DNA of 64,000 bases from Rhodocollybia butyracea (lineage: Eukaryota > Basidiomycota > Agaricomycetes > Agaricales > Omphalotaceae), in NCBI GenBank assembly GCA_015501585.1, contig JADNRY010000077.1:181301-245300 (forward strand). The letters run 5' to 3'. The notes under the pieces are model-generated. The model searched no databases. It worked only from the letters and a program-made list of their open reading frames with translations, and had not been told where the DNA came from. This document shows, one piece after another, positions 32,680-44,151 of this stretch (its first letter is position 1; every line of letters starts with the position of its first letter). A program made the position numbers and the translations under genes.

Positions 32680-34992
32680 ATGCCTTCCAGTGTGTTGTCC
32701 CCCGTCCTAGCCGTAGGAGCTGTACTTCTGGTAACCTACTTTTTTCCAAAGTACATTTGCTGGCGGAACCGAATGGTCAAGGTCAGTGAAGCTCAACTTC
32801 AACGCTCCAAGTTTACGCACTTTTGAAACATTTTCGTTGTCTATATAGCTTAACGCTATCCCAACTATGGGAAACTCGGGTTTATTTTCATCCTACATAA
32901 GTGCACAGAGGTACAAGGACCATGCTCTTGAAATCATTCAAGAGGGATATTGCAAAGTAATTTTAATGACTTGTTTGCTCAGGAGGCATGTTGACGTAGA
33001 CTTAGTATCCTGGAGGAGCATTTAAGATTCCACTCCTTGACCGTTGGGATGTTATCGTCTCGGGAGAGAAAATGATCGATGATATCAGGAAAGCTAGCCC
33101 TTTGGATCTCTCTTTTATAGCCGCTTTCAGTGAGGTGCGTGCAATATACCCGTCACTTTGCTCAGCTTGATTTCAACTTTGCCATGTAGGACATGCAAAC
33201 AGATTATACCATGGGTAAAGTTGTGAGAGTGAATACTTATCATGTTCCGGTACAGTGTTTTATTATCTATATTCAGCTGTGACGTTAACGATTCCTTTCC
33301 CCAAAGGTTGTCCGTAGTCCCCTCACTCGTGCTTTGCCTGCACGATTCCATGATCTGCGTGACGAGGTTGTAGCTTCTTTTGCAGATTTCGTTCCTGCTA
33401 AAGGTAAGTTATAACCATCGGTTTACCTTCATCCTCCCGCTGAAGGCTTTCGAAAGAATCGGAATGGATGAAAGTGCCAATGTTATCTACCATCATGCAG
33501 ATCGTTTCTCGAACAAGCAACCGGTATTTTGTCGGTTTACCTCTATGTATGTCTTTCGCCTGTCATTCTTCTATTCCAATTGACGTCAAGACAAAGGCCG
33601 GAACCAGGACTACGTCGCGAGTACCTCCTTTCTAGATCAACATAATTGCCCTTGATGAATTTCGCAGAATCTCAACATAACTTTCACTGTTGACGCTGTC
33701 ATTGGTGGAACTACTCTCCAGCGCTATCCGGGTTTTCTCAAACCGTTCGTTTCTCCTTGTCGGTCTATGGCGTTCATCCTTACTCATGCTGTCTTGTCTT
33801 AATTTCTAGTATCGTGAGCCAATTCTTGACCAATGTTCCCGCTTCTCTGGCGCGCGCCGAAGGACATCTTGGGCCGTTGATCAGGGAACGACTAGCAAAG
33901 GAGAAGGAGCATGGAACCTCCGATTGGCCAGATAAACCCGTAAGGATGATTTCCTTGTTCAAATCTCTCATCTTGATTTTAAACTGGTTCTTGTTGGCAG
34001 AACGATCTCGTTACATGGTTATTGGAAGAAGTGGGCGAACGTAATGAAAACATCGTCAGTGATATCGTTCACCGTGTTCTCCTCGTCAACTTTGCTGCGA
34101 TTCACACTACGGTATGTTGCTATAAGTTTTGTATCAGAGTAGCATTGTTACAAGTTCTTATTGCTTATAGAGCATGGTGGGTGTCCAAATTATCCTACTA
34201 GTATACATGCTTATTTTTTTCGTCGTTCAGACTTTCACCAATAGTATCTATTACCTGGCCGCCTACCCCCAGATTGCCGAGCCTTTGCGGGAAGAGGTCA
34301 GCGCTGCTATTGAAGAGCTGGGATGGACCAAGGCTGCAATGAGCAAGATGGTAAAGTTAGACAGCTTTTTGAAGGAGACACAGTGGTTGAGTGGTGTTAA
34401 TGGAGGTAAGAACTCCCTTTCTCGTACCATCGCATATGGCTATATCTGACTTGATTCCCTTAGTGGGCATGACCCGAATGGCACTCCGAGACTTTACATT
34501 TTCAGACGGCACTGTCGTTCCTGCTGGGACAATCGTCGCGGTGGCCTCGCAGGCTTTGCACTACGATGGAGTAGGTGCCGAATCAAGTCTACAATGTTGA
34601 TATGAAGCTGAACCAATCCCTAGGCGTACTACGAAGATCCTGAAACTTTCAAGCCTTTCCGATTCTCCAACCTTCGAGAACAAGAGGGAGAATCTCTCAA
34701 GCATCAGATGGCTGCCGTTGACCCAGCGTTTGTTGTGTTTGGTGGTGGGAGACCCATGTGGTGAGTTTAAAAACATTGTAGGATCAAAAATATTCGTATA
34801 CGCTTACTTCGCCTTTATAGCCCGGGGAGATTTTTCGCAGTCAATGAGCTCAAGGCCCTCATGGGGCACGTTCTGCTCACATACGATGTCGAGTTTGAAA
34901 ATAACAAAGGGATTCCTCCTCCGAGTTGGCATGGAGTAGCGTATAGTCCGAATCGGTCTGCAGAGGTGATGTTCAGAAAGAGAGCGGTTTGA
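32680..34992 (+). CDS. Cytochrome P450, copy 1 (type A), ExxR motif altered
   Basis: Membrane-anchored monooxygenase of about 500 residues in a dozen exons. The N-terminal anchor is L-A-V-G-A-V-L-L-V-T-Y-F-F-P-K-Y. Then A-F-K-I-P-L-L-D-R-W, L-T-R-A-L-P-A-R-F-H-D-L, S-R-T-S-N-R-Y-F-V-G-L-P-L, and the I-helix N-F-A-A-I-H-T-T. The latter has His in place of the usual acidic residue, as in all copies here. The heme loop is F-G-G-G-R-P-M-C-P-G-R-F-F-A and the end is A-E-V-M-F-R-K-R-A-V at 34,992. Every exon I joined keeps frame. Lesion: the K-helix reads K-E-T-Q-W-L (TGG at 34,384-34,386) where the other copies have E-T-Q-R; the ExxR Arg is near-invariant in P450s, so activity is doubtful. The family resembles agaricomycete CYP512-like P450s (tentative); substrate unknown. 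Closest to P450-3. Confidence 0.85.
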
Positions 34993-35436
34993 CGTAGCTT
35001 GCTACGTTTATGGTTTTTCCTACCCTCTCACCACGAATTTCTCAAAAAACAAGCGTACGCGTACATCTCACGTCAAACTATAGGTCATCACCCAAGTAGT
35101 CTGTAGTACTGTAACCCCTCTCTGTCATATTATGTACTTATGAACTGCTACACCATAATTCTTGACTGAGAGAGCTCCCGTGCCCCATCATGGAAAAATA
35201 CCCGAATAATAACCTCCAGGGGATCGCCAGTAATTCATATAACGGTATTTCCTATGTTCAGTCTACCTGTACTATCCAATGAATATATGATAAACTGGAG
35301 GCAGAAGAAATACGAGGTGTGGCATACCTACCAAAAATCTCGAGTACAAGAAGTTGAATGCGGTATGAAATCGAAGACGCAACACAAAATGATATTCTCG
35401 GAGTCCACTGCGATACGTATGAGCAGAGCAAATGAA
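34993..35436. other. Downstream region of P450-1
   Basis: No gene. Contains the block TTGACTGAGAGAGCTC (about 35,161) also found downstream of P450-2 (about 39,949), showing that 3' flanks were copied along with the P450 genes. Confidence 0.45.
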
Positions 35437-36500
35437 TTTGTCGTCGGTCTGCCCTTCCGAACAGACCATTGCGATGAATGAGATAAAACTCGCTCAGACG
35501 GGAAGCGTTACTACCGGCGGTGGAATGGGCTATTCGTCGGCCCAGGCTCTACACTTTGGGCTCTACTTCATGTCTCTGGTATAGGTGTCTTTAAGATTTG
35601 GTGATATTTTTTTTCTCCTAGTCCCCCGAAAGTAAATGTTATACACTCATACACTCGAAGCCTTGTATTCGTGTACTCGTACAGTCCCGATGCATATACC
35701 CTTTCTAGTCTTCAATGAATCTCTTCGTGAATCCATTACGCTTTGAGGCTGCGCGCGTGCAATTTCATGACATCCATGGACGGAAAATAAGCGCTTAATC
35801 CGATAATCGGTCCGAGAGTTACAAATGGTCACGGGATTCAAGAATCGTACACATCTCATCGAGCGACGAGCATGCCATGGCCAGCTCATATCTGCCGGAA
35901 GTCTGACCGTCTGACGGATACCGAAACCATCGAAAACAAATTCTATCCTCTCTATGATGATATTCTCAACGAATGCTTTCCAAGGGATCGGTTCTCTATC
36001 AGCCCTCAATACGCCACTCCTCTTGCACAGATCGGAGGAATCGGTGCTAACGAGTTCACTATTACTTACGTTATCGAGGCATTAGATCTCGACAGCGTTG
36101 TCTTCTTTGTCGAGATTAAGCCACCCACCCATCTTCCTATCCTGTACGCGCGCCAAACGGCCGATAACCAAATGCGCCAGCGAACCCCCCAAATCTCTCA
36201 TTTGGTTCGACTTCCGAAGCTATATGGTATCAGCGCAATTAGCAAACACATTTGCTACTACACATACGACAGGATCACACATCACGTTGAACCTACTGAG
36301 ATCCCGAATAACTTCTTTGATATCGCCCCCATCGATAGGTGGAGTTCGAACATCATGGAGGAGGAAGGTCGTACGAGGTTTCTTAACGTTGTTCAAGAAA
36401 TTCAAGCTATGGTTAACGCGTTGTCCTGAGCTTTTACAGCTTGTCACTGTCCCTTATGCAGAGCATATCTGTGTTGCTGATAAACTATCGCTGTGAGGTG
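35437..36500. repeat. Duplicated segment carrying the ExK gene, copy 1
   Basis: Collinear with 52,688-53,580. It begins with the shared TTTGTCGTCGGTCTGCCCTT and runs through the whole reading frame to the shared GCAGAGCATATCTGTGTTGC and GCTGATAAA sequence after the stop. Identity is high in the coding part and lower with indels at the ends. Confidence 0.8.
35872..36429 (+). CDS. Conserved basidiomycete protein with E-x-K motif, copy 1
   Basis: A 185-codon single-exon frame from ATG 35,872. Key blocks: T-I-E-N-K-F-Y-P-L-Y-D-D-I-L near the start, V-V-F-F-V-E-I-K-P-P in the middle, A-D-N-Q-M-R-Q-R, P-K-L-Y-G-I-S-A-I and C-Y-Y-T-Y-D. The end has D-R-W-S-S-N-I-M-E-E-E-G-R-T-R and Q-A-M-V-N-A-L-S. 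This layout recurs in many mushroom proteins of unknown role. The hydrophobic strand ending E-I-K resembles the core of PD-(D/E)XK nuclease-like folds; that link is an inference. The true N-terminus is unclear: the 5' part of the duplicated segment suggests a longer ancestor in another frame. It sits between P450-1 and P450-2 in the same orientation. Confidence 0.6.
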   Translation: MPWPAHICRKSDRLTDTETIENKFYPLYDDILNECFPRDRFSISPQYATPLAQIGGIGANEFTITYVIEALDLDSVVFFVEIKPPTHLPILYARQTADNQMRQRTPQISHLVRLPKLYGISAISKHICYYTYDRITHHVEPTEIPNNFFDIAPIDRWSSNIMEEEGRTRFLNVVQEIQAMVNALS

Positions 36501-36639
36501 TTTTAGGATCGCCGTTACTTGCGCCATGCAACTCGTTTCAAAATTCTCGTCTTCCGTAACTAGTTTGAGCTTCCATATTCATGAGAGATCGATATATACA
36601 TTGCACTTCAGTCTCTACCACCAAGCGAAACGTTCCATG

Positions 36640-37165
36640 ATTCTAGACTAGAATTATGGCCATAACCCAACCGATAAGCATGCATTCAAAGTTTACCTTT
36701 ACTTGCGCACTTTCTGGGTCCAGCACAGCCCGGGGATAAGGAAGCTGCGATACCTTCAAGTGTTCTTGTGGCCCTTCGGCAGGAAGCTGTATATGGCCTG
36801 TAATATACGATGCAGCATCATCAAACAAAAACACAATGGCATTAGCGACCGTCCGAGATTTGACCAACCGAGGGGATGCCCTAGAGATCGTAGGCGGAGA
36901 GGCTGGTGCTCGACGATCTATGCGTTCGGTTCCGGCTGTAGCTCCAGGCTAGATGAGGTTTGAGAGTACACCGGTTGCCCCTTTTCTACGGCGAGTACGG
37001 CGGAGATGGCATCTATCCCTGCTTTGGCTGCGGAGACGTGAACTTTCTTAATACCAGTGGCACAAATCCCACATATCCAGACGATCGTCTGATCGCGGTA
37101 ACTTTGAAGAGTGGCGCTAACGTGAATATGCGTGCCTTTCGATTTGGGAACATGTTAGAAGAGTA
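36640..37165 (-). pseudogene. Short-chain dehydrogenase remnant (2,4-dienoyl-CoA reductase type)
   Basis: Read leftward. H-V-S-A-A-K-A-G-I-D-A-I-S-A-V-L-A-V-E (about 37,045-36,990) carries the post-catalytic helix of peroxisomal 2,4-dienoyl-CoA reductases (SPS19 type). A degenerate L-S-N-L-I-x-P-G-A-T-A-G-T-E-R-I-D-R follows. The C-terminal part is S-R-T-V-A-N-A-I-V-F-L-F-D-D-A-A-S-Y-I-T-G-H (about 36,860-36,800). Pieces lie in different frames with a stop in the N-x-I-x-P-G region; the Rossmann N-terminus and the catalytic Tyr region are not found. A dead fragment on the opposite strand to its neighbours. Confidence 0.6.
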
Positions 37166-37329
37166 ACTTTGATAGTCCGTGATATCTGTAGGTTCGCTCA
37201 GGTGACATCCATAAACATTATATCTACATCAATTTATTGATCGTGAGATACGTCGTTTATACGTCGTTTATAAGAGGACTATGTAAATACATACTAATAA
37301 AGAATTCTTGAACACTACATACGTAGATC

Positions 37330-39654
37330 ATGCATTACTCGTTATCCCCCGTTGCCCAGGCTCTAGTGTTGGGAGTCATTTTTCTAGCGACTTACTTTAT
37401 TCCAAGGTATGTTCAATGGCGGAATCGGATGGTCAAGGCCAGTCTTCATGTCTCTGGGCCGGCACACCAAATTTTCTCATGCTCTTTTGTTTCCTATGTA
37501 GCTTAACGCTATCCCAACCGTCGGAAACTCTGGGATCTTTTCATCCTACATAAGCGCGAAGAGATTCGAGGACCATGCTCCTGAAATCATTTTAGAGGGA
37601 TATCGCAAAGTAAGTAGCATTTTGTTTATTCAGGAGGCATTTTGACACAAGCCCTAGTATCCTGGAAGAGCATTCAAGATCCCGCTTCCTGGTCGTTGGG
37701 GGGTCATCGTCTCTGGAGAGAAGATGATAGACGATATAAAGAAGGCTAGCTCACTGGATCTCTCCTTTAGGGCCTCTGTCAATGAGGTGCATCCAATTTG
37801 TGCTGCTTTGCTCGGTCAGGTTTCATCCTACCTTGAATATAGGACCTACAGACAGACTATACCTTGGGAATAATTGCCAGAGTGGATCCTTATCATGTCC
37901 CAGTGCAGTACCTTATCGACTATATTCATCTGCGGTGTTAATGAGTCCTTTCAAGGTTGTCCGTAGTCCCCTTACCCGGGCCTTGCCTGCACGGTTCCAT
38001 GACCTGCGAGACGAGATTGTGGCTTCGTTTGCGGATCTAGTTCCTGCTAAGGGTATGTTATGACTACAGTTTGTTTTCATTCTCCCACTCAAGGCTTTTT
38101 CACAGAATCAGAGTGGATCAAAGTGCCGATGTTGTCCACCGTCATGCAAATTATCTCTCGGACCACCAATCGGTATTTTGTCGGTTTGCCTCTGTGTATG
38201 TCTTGATCCTATCCCTCTTTATTCCAATTTTTGACGTCGAAAGACAGGCCGGAACAAGGATTACGTCGCGAGTACCTGCCATCTAGATCAACATAATTGT
38301 TCTTGATGACTTTCGCAGAATCTCAACATACAATACACTATTGACGCCTTTACTGGTGCAAATACTCTTCGACGCTATCCAGGTTTTCTCAAACCGTCTG
38401 TTTCTCTTCATTGATCTATGCAATCCGTCCTGGCTCATGCAGCGTATTCTGGTTTGTAGTATCGTGCGCCAGTCCTTGACCAAAGTTTCCGCTTGTATGG
38501 CCCGCGCTGAAAAAACACCTTGGGCCGCTGATCAGGGAGTGGCTGGCGAAAGAAGAAGAGTACGGAACTAGGGATTGGCCAGATAAACCCGTAAGCATGG
38601 TTTCCTTGGTGAAATCTCCCACCTTGATTCTGAGCAGGTTCTTTTTGGTAGAACAACCTCATTACCTGGTTGTTGGAAGAAGCGGGTGAACGCGATAAAA
38701 ACATCGTCAGTGATACCGTTAGTCGTATTACCCTCGTCAACTTCGCTGCGATTCACACCACGGTATGTTTTTTGTTTTGAAATTTTTATCAGAACAGCGG
38801 TTCTGATTCTGTATGCGTATAGAGCATAGTAAGTATCAAGAATAGGCTGAGATAGCTGCTCAAAGTGAATTACCTATATATCTTGTTTTCAGATTTTCAC
38901 CAACAGTATATACTACCTCGCTGCCAGCCCCCAGATTTCTGCGCCTTTGCGAGAAGAAACCCGTGCTGCTGTTGAAGAGTTCGGTTGGACAAAGGCTGCA
39001 ATGGGTAAGATGGTAAAGCTAGACAGTTTTCTGAAGGAGACACAACGACTGAGTGGTATAAGTGCATGTAAGAACTTGTTTCTCCGTCTCATTGCATATG
39101 TACCTGACCTGATTCTAGCGACCCTGAACCGAATGGTGCTCCGAGACTTTACATTCTCAGATGGCACTGTCGTTCCTGCTGGAACCATCATTGGAGTGGC
39201 AACGCATGCGTTTCACCGCGATGAGGTGGGTGTGGGGCGGGACTAACTCTGTTGTTCTGAAGCTGAATGTACCATGGCCCTACTAGGCACACTACGAAGA
39301 TCCCGAGACGTTCAAGCCTTTCCGATTCTCCGATATGCGAGAGCAGAAGGGAGAAGCTCTTAAGCACCAAATGGCTGCTGTAGATCCTTCGTATGTGTTG
39401 TTTGGCGGTGGACGCAACATGTGGTGAGCTTTGCAAATAAATCATATAGGATCAATAATGTTTTTCTCCCCTTTTACAGCCCAGGAAGATTCTTCGCAGT
39501 GAACGAGATTAAGGCCTTAATCGCACATATCCTACTCTCGTATGATATCAAATTTGAAGACAACAAAGGCGTCCCTCCTCCAAGCTGGAATGGGGTGTCA
39601 TTTAGTCCGAATCGGTCTGCAGAGGTAATGTTCAGAAAGAGGGCGGCGGTTTGA
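37330..39654 (+). pseudogene. Cytochrome P450, copy 2 (type B), frameshifted
   Basis: Starts M-H-Y-S-L-S-P-V-A-Q-A-L with anchor V-L-G-V-I-F-L-A-T-Y-F-I-P and follows the exon plan of the other copies: L-T-R-A-L-P-A-R-F-H-D, A-A-I-H-T-T, an intact ExxR (K-E-T-Q-R-L), heme loop F-G-G-G-R-N-M-C-P-G-R-F-F-A, end M-F-R-K-R-A-A-V at 39,654. Two lesions. The first donor site reads AAG|GCCAGT instead of AAG|GTCAGT, so the first intron would have to be a GC-AG intron. The A6 run at 38,510-38,515 (five in copy 3) shifts the frame after A-R-A-E-K, giving a stop soon after. The second could be a homopolymer sequence error. Most similar to P450-4. Confidence 0.8.
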
Positions 39655-40250
39655 ATATGTTTCGATAGGTGACGTGGCTAAGATAACCATACTTTCTATG
39701 TTCAGTCTACCTGAGTACCCAGTACCAAACATTTTGCTGAAACATATCCCCGTACATAGGAAGGACGTGAGGGCCGAGGCCTGGGCCTGATGACCGGCCA
39801 AGTAAGACGATGTGGACTTTTGGGATATGAGCAGAATAGATGAGTTTCAATTTCCCACGCCTTCAACTCTTGCATATAGTCATAGTCTGCATATTTGATA
39901 CTACAACCCCTTCTCAGTCATATTATATTAAGCTGATACACCACAAATCTTGACTGAGAGAGCTCTCATGAGCTCCAGCCATCGATAGCATGACAGCATA
40001 TGCCATAACCATCTTCAATGGAATAATCACCTCCCCATTTGATCCTCTCAACCTTGCAGCGACTGCCGCCTTCAAGTTATAAGCTACTTGAGTAGCGAAT
40101 ATCATATACCCGAACTCTCTTAATGGCTTGGGTTACTTAAAGGTCGATTATATCCGCTCCCACCCACGAGACCAGGGACAATAAACAGGTTAGGTTAGTT
40201 GAAAAAATATTTCCATCGGTGCCTAATGTTACTTAATCCGGTCCCTGGCT
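39655..40250. other. Intergenic, P450-2 downstream flank
   Basis: No gene. 39,680-39,850 is similar to 53,755-53,905, the flank after the P450 last-exon relic (shared CAGTCTACCTG-like, CATTTTGCT and GGGATATGAGCAGA-like blocks). Confidence 0.5.
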
Positions 40251-40541
40251 GCCACAGTCCTCATCAAGAATGTGGCCCCGATACAGAAGGCTTAAAGGAC
40301 TTTTCACCATATCCCATCCCTCGGGATATTCCACCCCTCAGGAGATGGTCAAAACAGAGCAGTGACTGGGTAGACCAATGGCCTAGGTGAGATTCGGCGA
40401 CGTTTCCGGCCTTAACTTGGAGATGGTCCGTGGCTCTCCACTCCTCCTCGGGGATCTACATCTCCTGTCCATATATTCGTGTCCCACGCTAGATTGAACC
40501 TCTATAAATACTGCGATGGAACACTCCAGCAAAATAATATC

Positions 40542-42866
40542 ATGCCTTCCAGTTTGTTGTCCCCCGTTCTAGCTGTAGGAGCCGTTTTCTTGGTAACCTA
40601 CTTTTTTCCAAAGTACATTCATTGGCGGAACCGAATGGTCAAGGTCAGTGAAGATTTCCTACAACGCGTCAAGTCTACCCACTTTGAAGCGCTTTTGTAC
40701 ATCTATCTAGCTTAATGCTATCCCCACTATCGGAAACTCGGGCTTCTTTTCATCCTATCTAAGTGCACAGAGGTACAAGGACCATGCTCTTGAAATCATT
40801 CAAGAGGGATATTGTAAAGTAATCTTCAGGTTTAATTTGCTTAGGAGGCCTGTTGACGCATACTTAGTATCCTGGAAGAGCATTTAAGATCCCACGACCT
40901 GACCGTTGGGATGTTATTGTTTCGAGAGAGAAGATGATCGATGATATCAAGAAAGCTGGTCCATTGGATCTCTCTTTTATAGCCGCTTTCAGTGAGGTGC
41001 GTGAAATATACTGGCCATTTTGCCCAGCTTGATTTCAACTTTGCCATGTAGGACATGCAAACAGATTATACCATAGGCAAGCTTGTGAGAGATAATGCTC
41101 ATGTTTCGGTACAGTATCTTATTATCTATATTCATCTGATGTTAATGATTCCTTTCCCCAAAGGTTATCCGTAGCCCCCTCACACGCTCTTTTCCTGCAC
41201 GATTCCATGATCTACGAGACGAGATTGTAGCTTCATTTGCAGATCTCGTTCCTGCTAAAGGTGAGTTATATCGGTTTACCTTCATCCTCCCCCTGAAGGC
41301 TTTCGGAAGGATCGGAATGGACAAAAGTGCCCATGTTGTCTACCATCACGCAGATCGTCTCTCGAACAACCAATCGGTTTTTTGTCGGTTTACCTCTGTG
41401 TATGTCTTTCACTTGTTATTAAATTATCTCAACTGAGTTCAAGATAAAGGCCGGAATCAGGACTATGTCGCGAGTACCTGCTTCCTAGATCAATATAATT
41501 GCTCTTGACGAATTTTGTGGCAGAATCTCAACATAACTTTTACTCTTGACGCTGTGATTGGTGGAATCTCCAGCGCTTTCCAGGGTTTCTCAAACCGTTC
41601 GTATCTCCTTGTTGATCTATGGCATTTGTCCTTGTGTCCTGGCTCATGCTGCTTGCTGCTTTGATTGGTAGCCTCGTGCGCCAGTTCTTGACTAATCTTC
41701 CTGCTTCTATGGCGCGCGCCGAAAAACATCTTGGGCCATTGATCAGGGAACGGTTAGCAAAGGAGAAAGAGTATGGAACATCAGATTGGCCAGATAAACC
41801 CGTAAGGATGGTTTCCTTGTTCAAATCTTTCGCCTCAATTCTGAACTGATTCTTGTTGGCAGAACGACCTTATTACATGGTTATTGGAAGAAGTGGGTGA
41901 ACAGAAAGAAAACATCGTCGGTGATGCCATTCAGCGTGTTCTTGCTATTAGCTTTGCCGCAATTCACCACACAGTATGTTACTATAAGTTCTGTATCAGG
42001 GTAACACTGTTACAAGTTATCGCTTATTATAGAGTGTCGTGGGTGTCCAAACGATCCTCAGACTAGTATATCCAGTGCTCACTTTTTTGTGTCTTTCAGA
42101 CTTTCACCAGTAGTATCTATTACCTGGCTGCCTACCCCCAGATTGCTCAGCCTTTGCAGGAGGAGGTCGGTGCTGCTATCGAAGAGCTGGGATGGACCAA
42201 GGATGCAATGAGCAAGATGGTAAAGCTAGACAGCTTTTTGAAAGAGACCCAGCGGTTGAGTGGTGTCCATGGAGGTAATAATTTCCTGCCTTATCGTATG
42301 GCTGTATCTGACTTTGTTCACTTAGTGAGCTTGATCCGAATGGCACTCCGAGACTTTAAATTCTCAGATGGCACTGTCGTTCCCGCTCGGACAATCATCT
42401 CGGTGGCCTTGCATGCTTTGCACCATGATGGAGTAGGTGCCGAACGGAGTCTCTGATGTTGACATGAAGTTGAACCGATGCTTAGGCATACTACGAAGAT
42501 CCTGAAACTTTCAAGCCTTTCCGATTCTCCGACATAGTACAAGAACAAGAGGGAGAATCTCTCAAGCACCAGATGGATGCCGTCGACCCGTCATATCTGG
42601 TGTTTGGCGGTGGCAGAAGCATGTGGTGAGTTTACAACAAGTATTGTAGGATCAAGAACATGTTTCTTATACACTTACTTCACCTTTATAGCCCGGGGAG
42701 ATTTTTCGCGGTCAATGAGCTCAAGGCCCTCATGGCGCATGTTCTGCTCACATACGATATCAAGTTTGAAAATAACAAAGGGATTCCTCCTGCGAGTTGG
42801 TATGGAGTGGTGTATAGTCCAAATCAGGAGGCAGAGGTAATGTTCGGAAAGAGAGCGGAGGTTTAA
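40542..42866 (+). pseudogene. Cytochrome P450, copy 3 (type A), 4-bp deletion
   Basis: Starts M-P-S-S-L-L-S-P-V-L-A-V-G-A-V-F-L-V-T-Y. The exon plan is identical to P450-1, with F-I-A-A-F-S-E, R-F-H-D-L-R-D-E-I-V-A-S-F, I-helix A-A-I-H-H-T, ExxR intact (K-E-T-Q-R-L), heme loop F-G-G-G-R-S-M-C-P-G-R-F-F-A, end M-F-G-K-R-A-E-V at 42,866. Lesion: in the exon reading N-L-N-I-T-F-T-L-D-A-V-I-G-G, four bases (CTAC of copy 1) are missing at about 41,567/41,568, so the frame is lost before G-F-L-K-P. The deletion is not in a homopolymer and is best read as true inactivation. Nearest relative P450-1; the promoter block is shared too. Confidence 0.8.
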
Positions 42867-43309
42867 ATTACAAGTACAAGAAGAATGTATGAAATTAAAT
42901 ATACTAACAAAAGAGACAACAATAAGAACTCGGAGACTAAGTAGTACTGGGATATGAACAGAGTAGATTACGAGTCCTGAATGAAATGAAGGCTCGTCCT
43001 TATGGCGGGTTTCGCGTGAGAATTTGTCCAAATTAAGCTTCTTCTTGTCTAAATTGGGTTGACCTAATAAGGAGATTAGTTTCGATATATTTGGGATGTC
43101 AAAGCGCTTGCCATGTGACCTCCCGGTTGCTCATCTCCCTTCATGCTCTCTTTTGCCCATCAACGTTCCTTTTCTGTTTGTCTTCATCAGCTCCATTTCT
43201 CGCTGCTATTTCGCCTTGCATGCAGCACTGAGAACGTGACTATCGGCTATCTACCTACACTAAACATAACTTCGTTGATTTGAAAATACAAACTGATCAT
43301 TAGCAGCTG

Positions 43310-43672
43310 AACAAATTTGGATTCATGGCAACTTGCTCAGTTATGGAACATGAAAACCAGAGGAAATTAGTCTGCTACCAACTTTCACTGAGCACAGTGG
43401 ATAATCACTAGCACTGTGGACAGCTGTTGACCGATACTGATATCGATACAAACAGAAGTACTCAAGCCATGTCGCTGAACTTTACAAAGAGGAACTGGTG
43501 AAGCGCATCAGAGAAGACACTGCCAAGTAGGTGTCATTTAACCTGATATATATGGTGAATATTGAACTTCACCAGGTTCCCACAAGGTATCATTGTTAAG
43601 GTGTTGATACTTCAGCAGTTCCAAGAGAAGCCATTGAAGAGGACCTTTCTGAACCATTCTCCAAGCTGTTTA
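43310..43672 (+). pseudogene. GLO3-type ArfGAP pseudogene, 5' part
   Basis: ArfGAP-domain blocks in broken frames: L-D-S-W-Q-L-A-Q-L-W-N-M-K (about 43,318-43,356), F-T-E-H-S-G, then K-Y-S-S-H-V-A-E-L-Y-K-E-E-L-V-K-R-I-R (about 43,454-43,510). A retained intron with GT-AG ends follows, then F-P-Q-G-I-I and V-P-R-E-A-I-E-E-D-L-S-E-P-F-S-K-L-F. The last codons run into GTTTA, the target-site duplication of the retrotransposon, and resume at 51,146 as T-P-I-P-S-A-P-S-T. ArfGAPs of this class regulate COPI vesicles. The catalytic zinc finger is not visible upstream, so the copy was probably incomplete before the insertion. Confidence 0.7.
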
Positions 43673-44109
43673 TATCACAAATCTAAGCTCACCTGCTTAA
43701 TGTGTTGATAGGGGAAGTAAGAAGCTAAGTGTGAGAGAGAGATGCTTGTATGAAGACAATAAGATGTTCTTGAGTCTGGGGACTGTAGGAGCAGACCCCA
43801 CTACTTATATACATGTGTAACTAAATAGGACCCAGAGTACTTTACTCTGGGTAGTTCCAGAAGGTTCTATCTACTCTGGGTAGTTCTAGAAGGTTCTACT
43901 GTCAAGGTGAAACTATCTGTCAAAAGGTGTCACCATCTGTCAAAGGTGACACTGTCTGTCAAGGTTAGACAGTAATACATCTGGTATCTATCTACTTTAA
44001 GTAATAAATAAGATATAGATCTAATGTAATGATAAGCCCATGGCACAGATAAGATATTGATAGATAAGATAAAATATAAGATAAAGCAAATGAATAGAAA
44101 TCTGTGACA
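43673..44109 (-). repeat. 3' LTR of the chromovirus
   Basis: Near-identical to 50,709-51,140; has the extra AAGAT-type 5-nt segment near 44,045-44,065. Contains a tandem motif TACTCTGGGTAGTTC with GAAGGTTCTA (about 43,845-43,900). Confidence 0.95.
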
Positions 44110-44111
44110 TC

Positions 44112-44123
44112 ACCCCCCCTTTA
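44112..44123 (-). other. Polypurine tract
   Basis: Minus strand reads AAAGGGGGGGTG immediately before the 3' LTR, the expected place and composition for plus-strand DNA priming. Confidence 0.75.
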
Positions 44124-44151
44124 GATTTGAGCTCCGTTGAGAAATCAGAGT

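Noticed and set aside
43840..44000. Short repeats (TCTGTCAAAGGTG, TACTCTGGGTAGTTC) resembling a CRISPR-like array
   Set aside because: They lie inside the LTR, are few and irregular, and are present in both LTRs; this is a eukaryotic genome.
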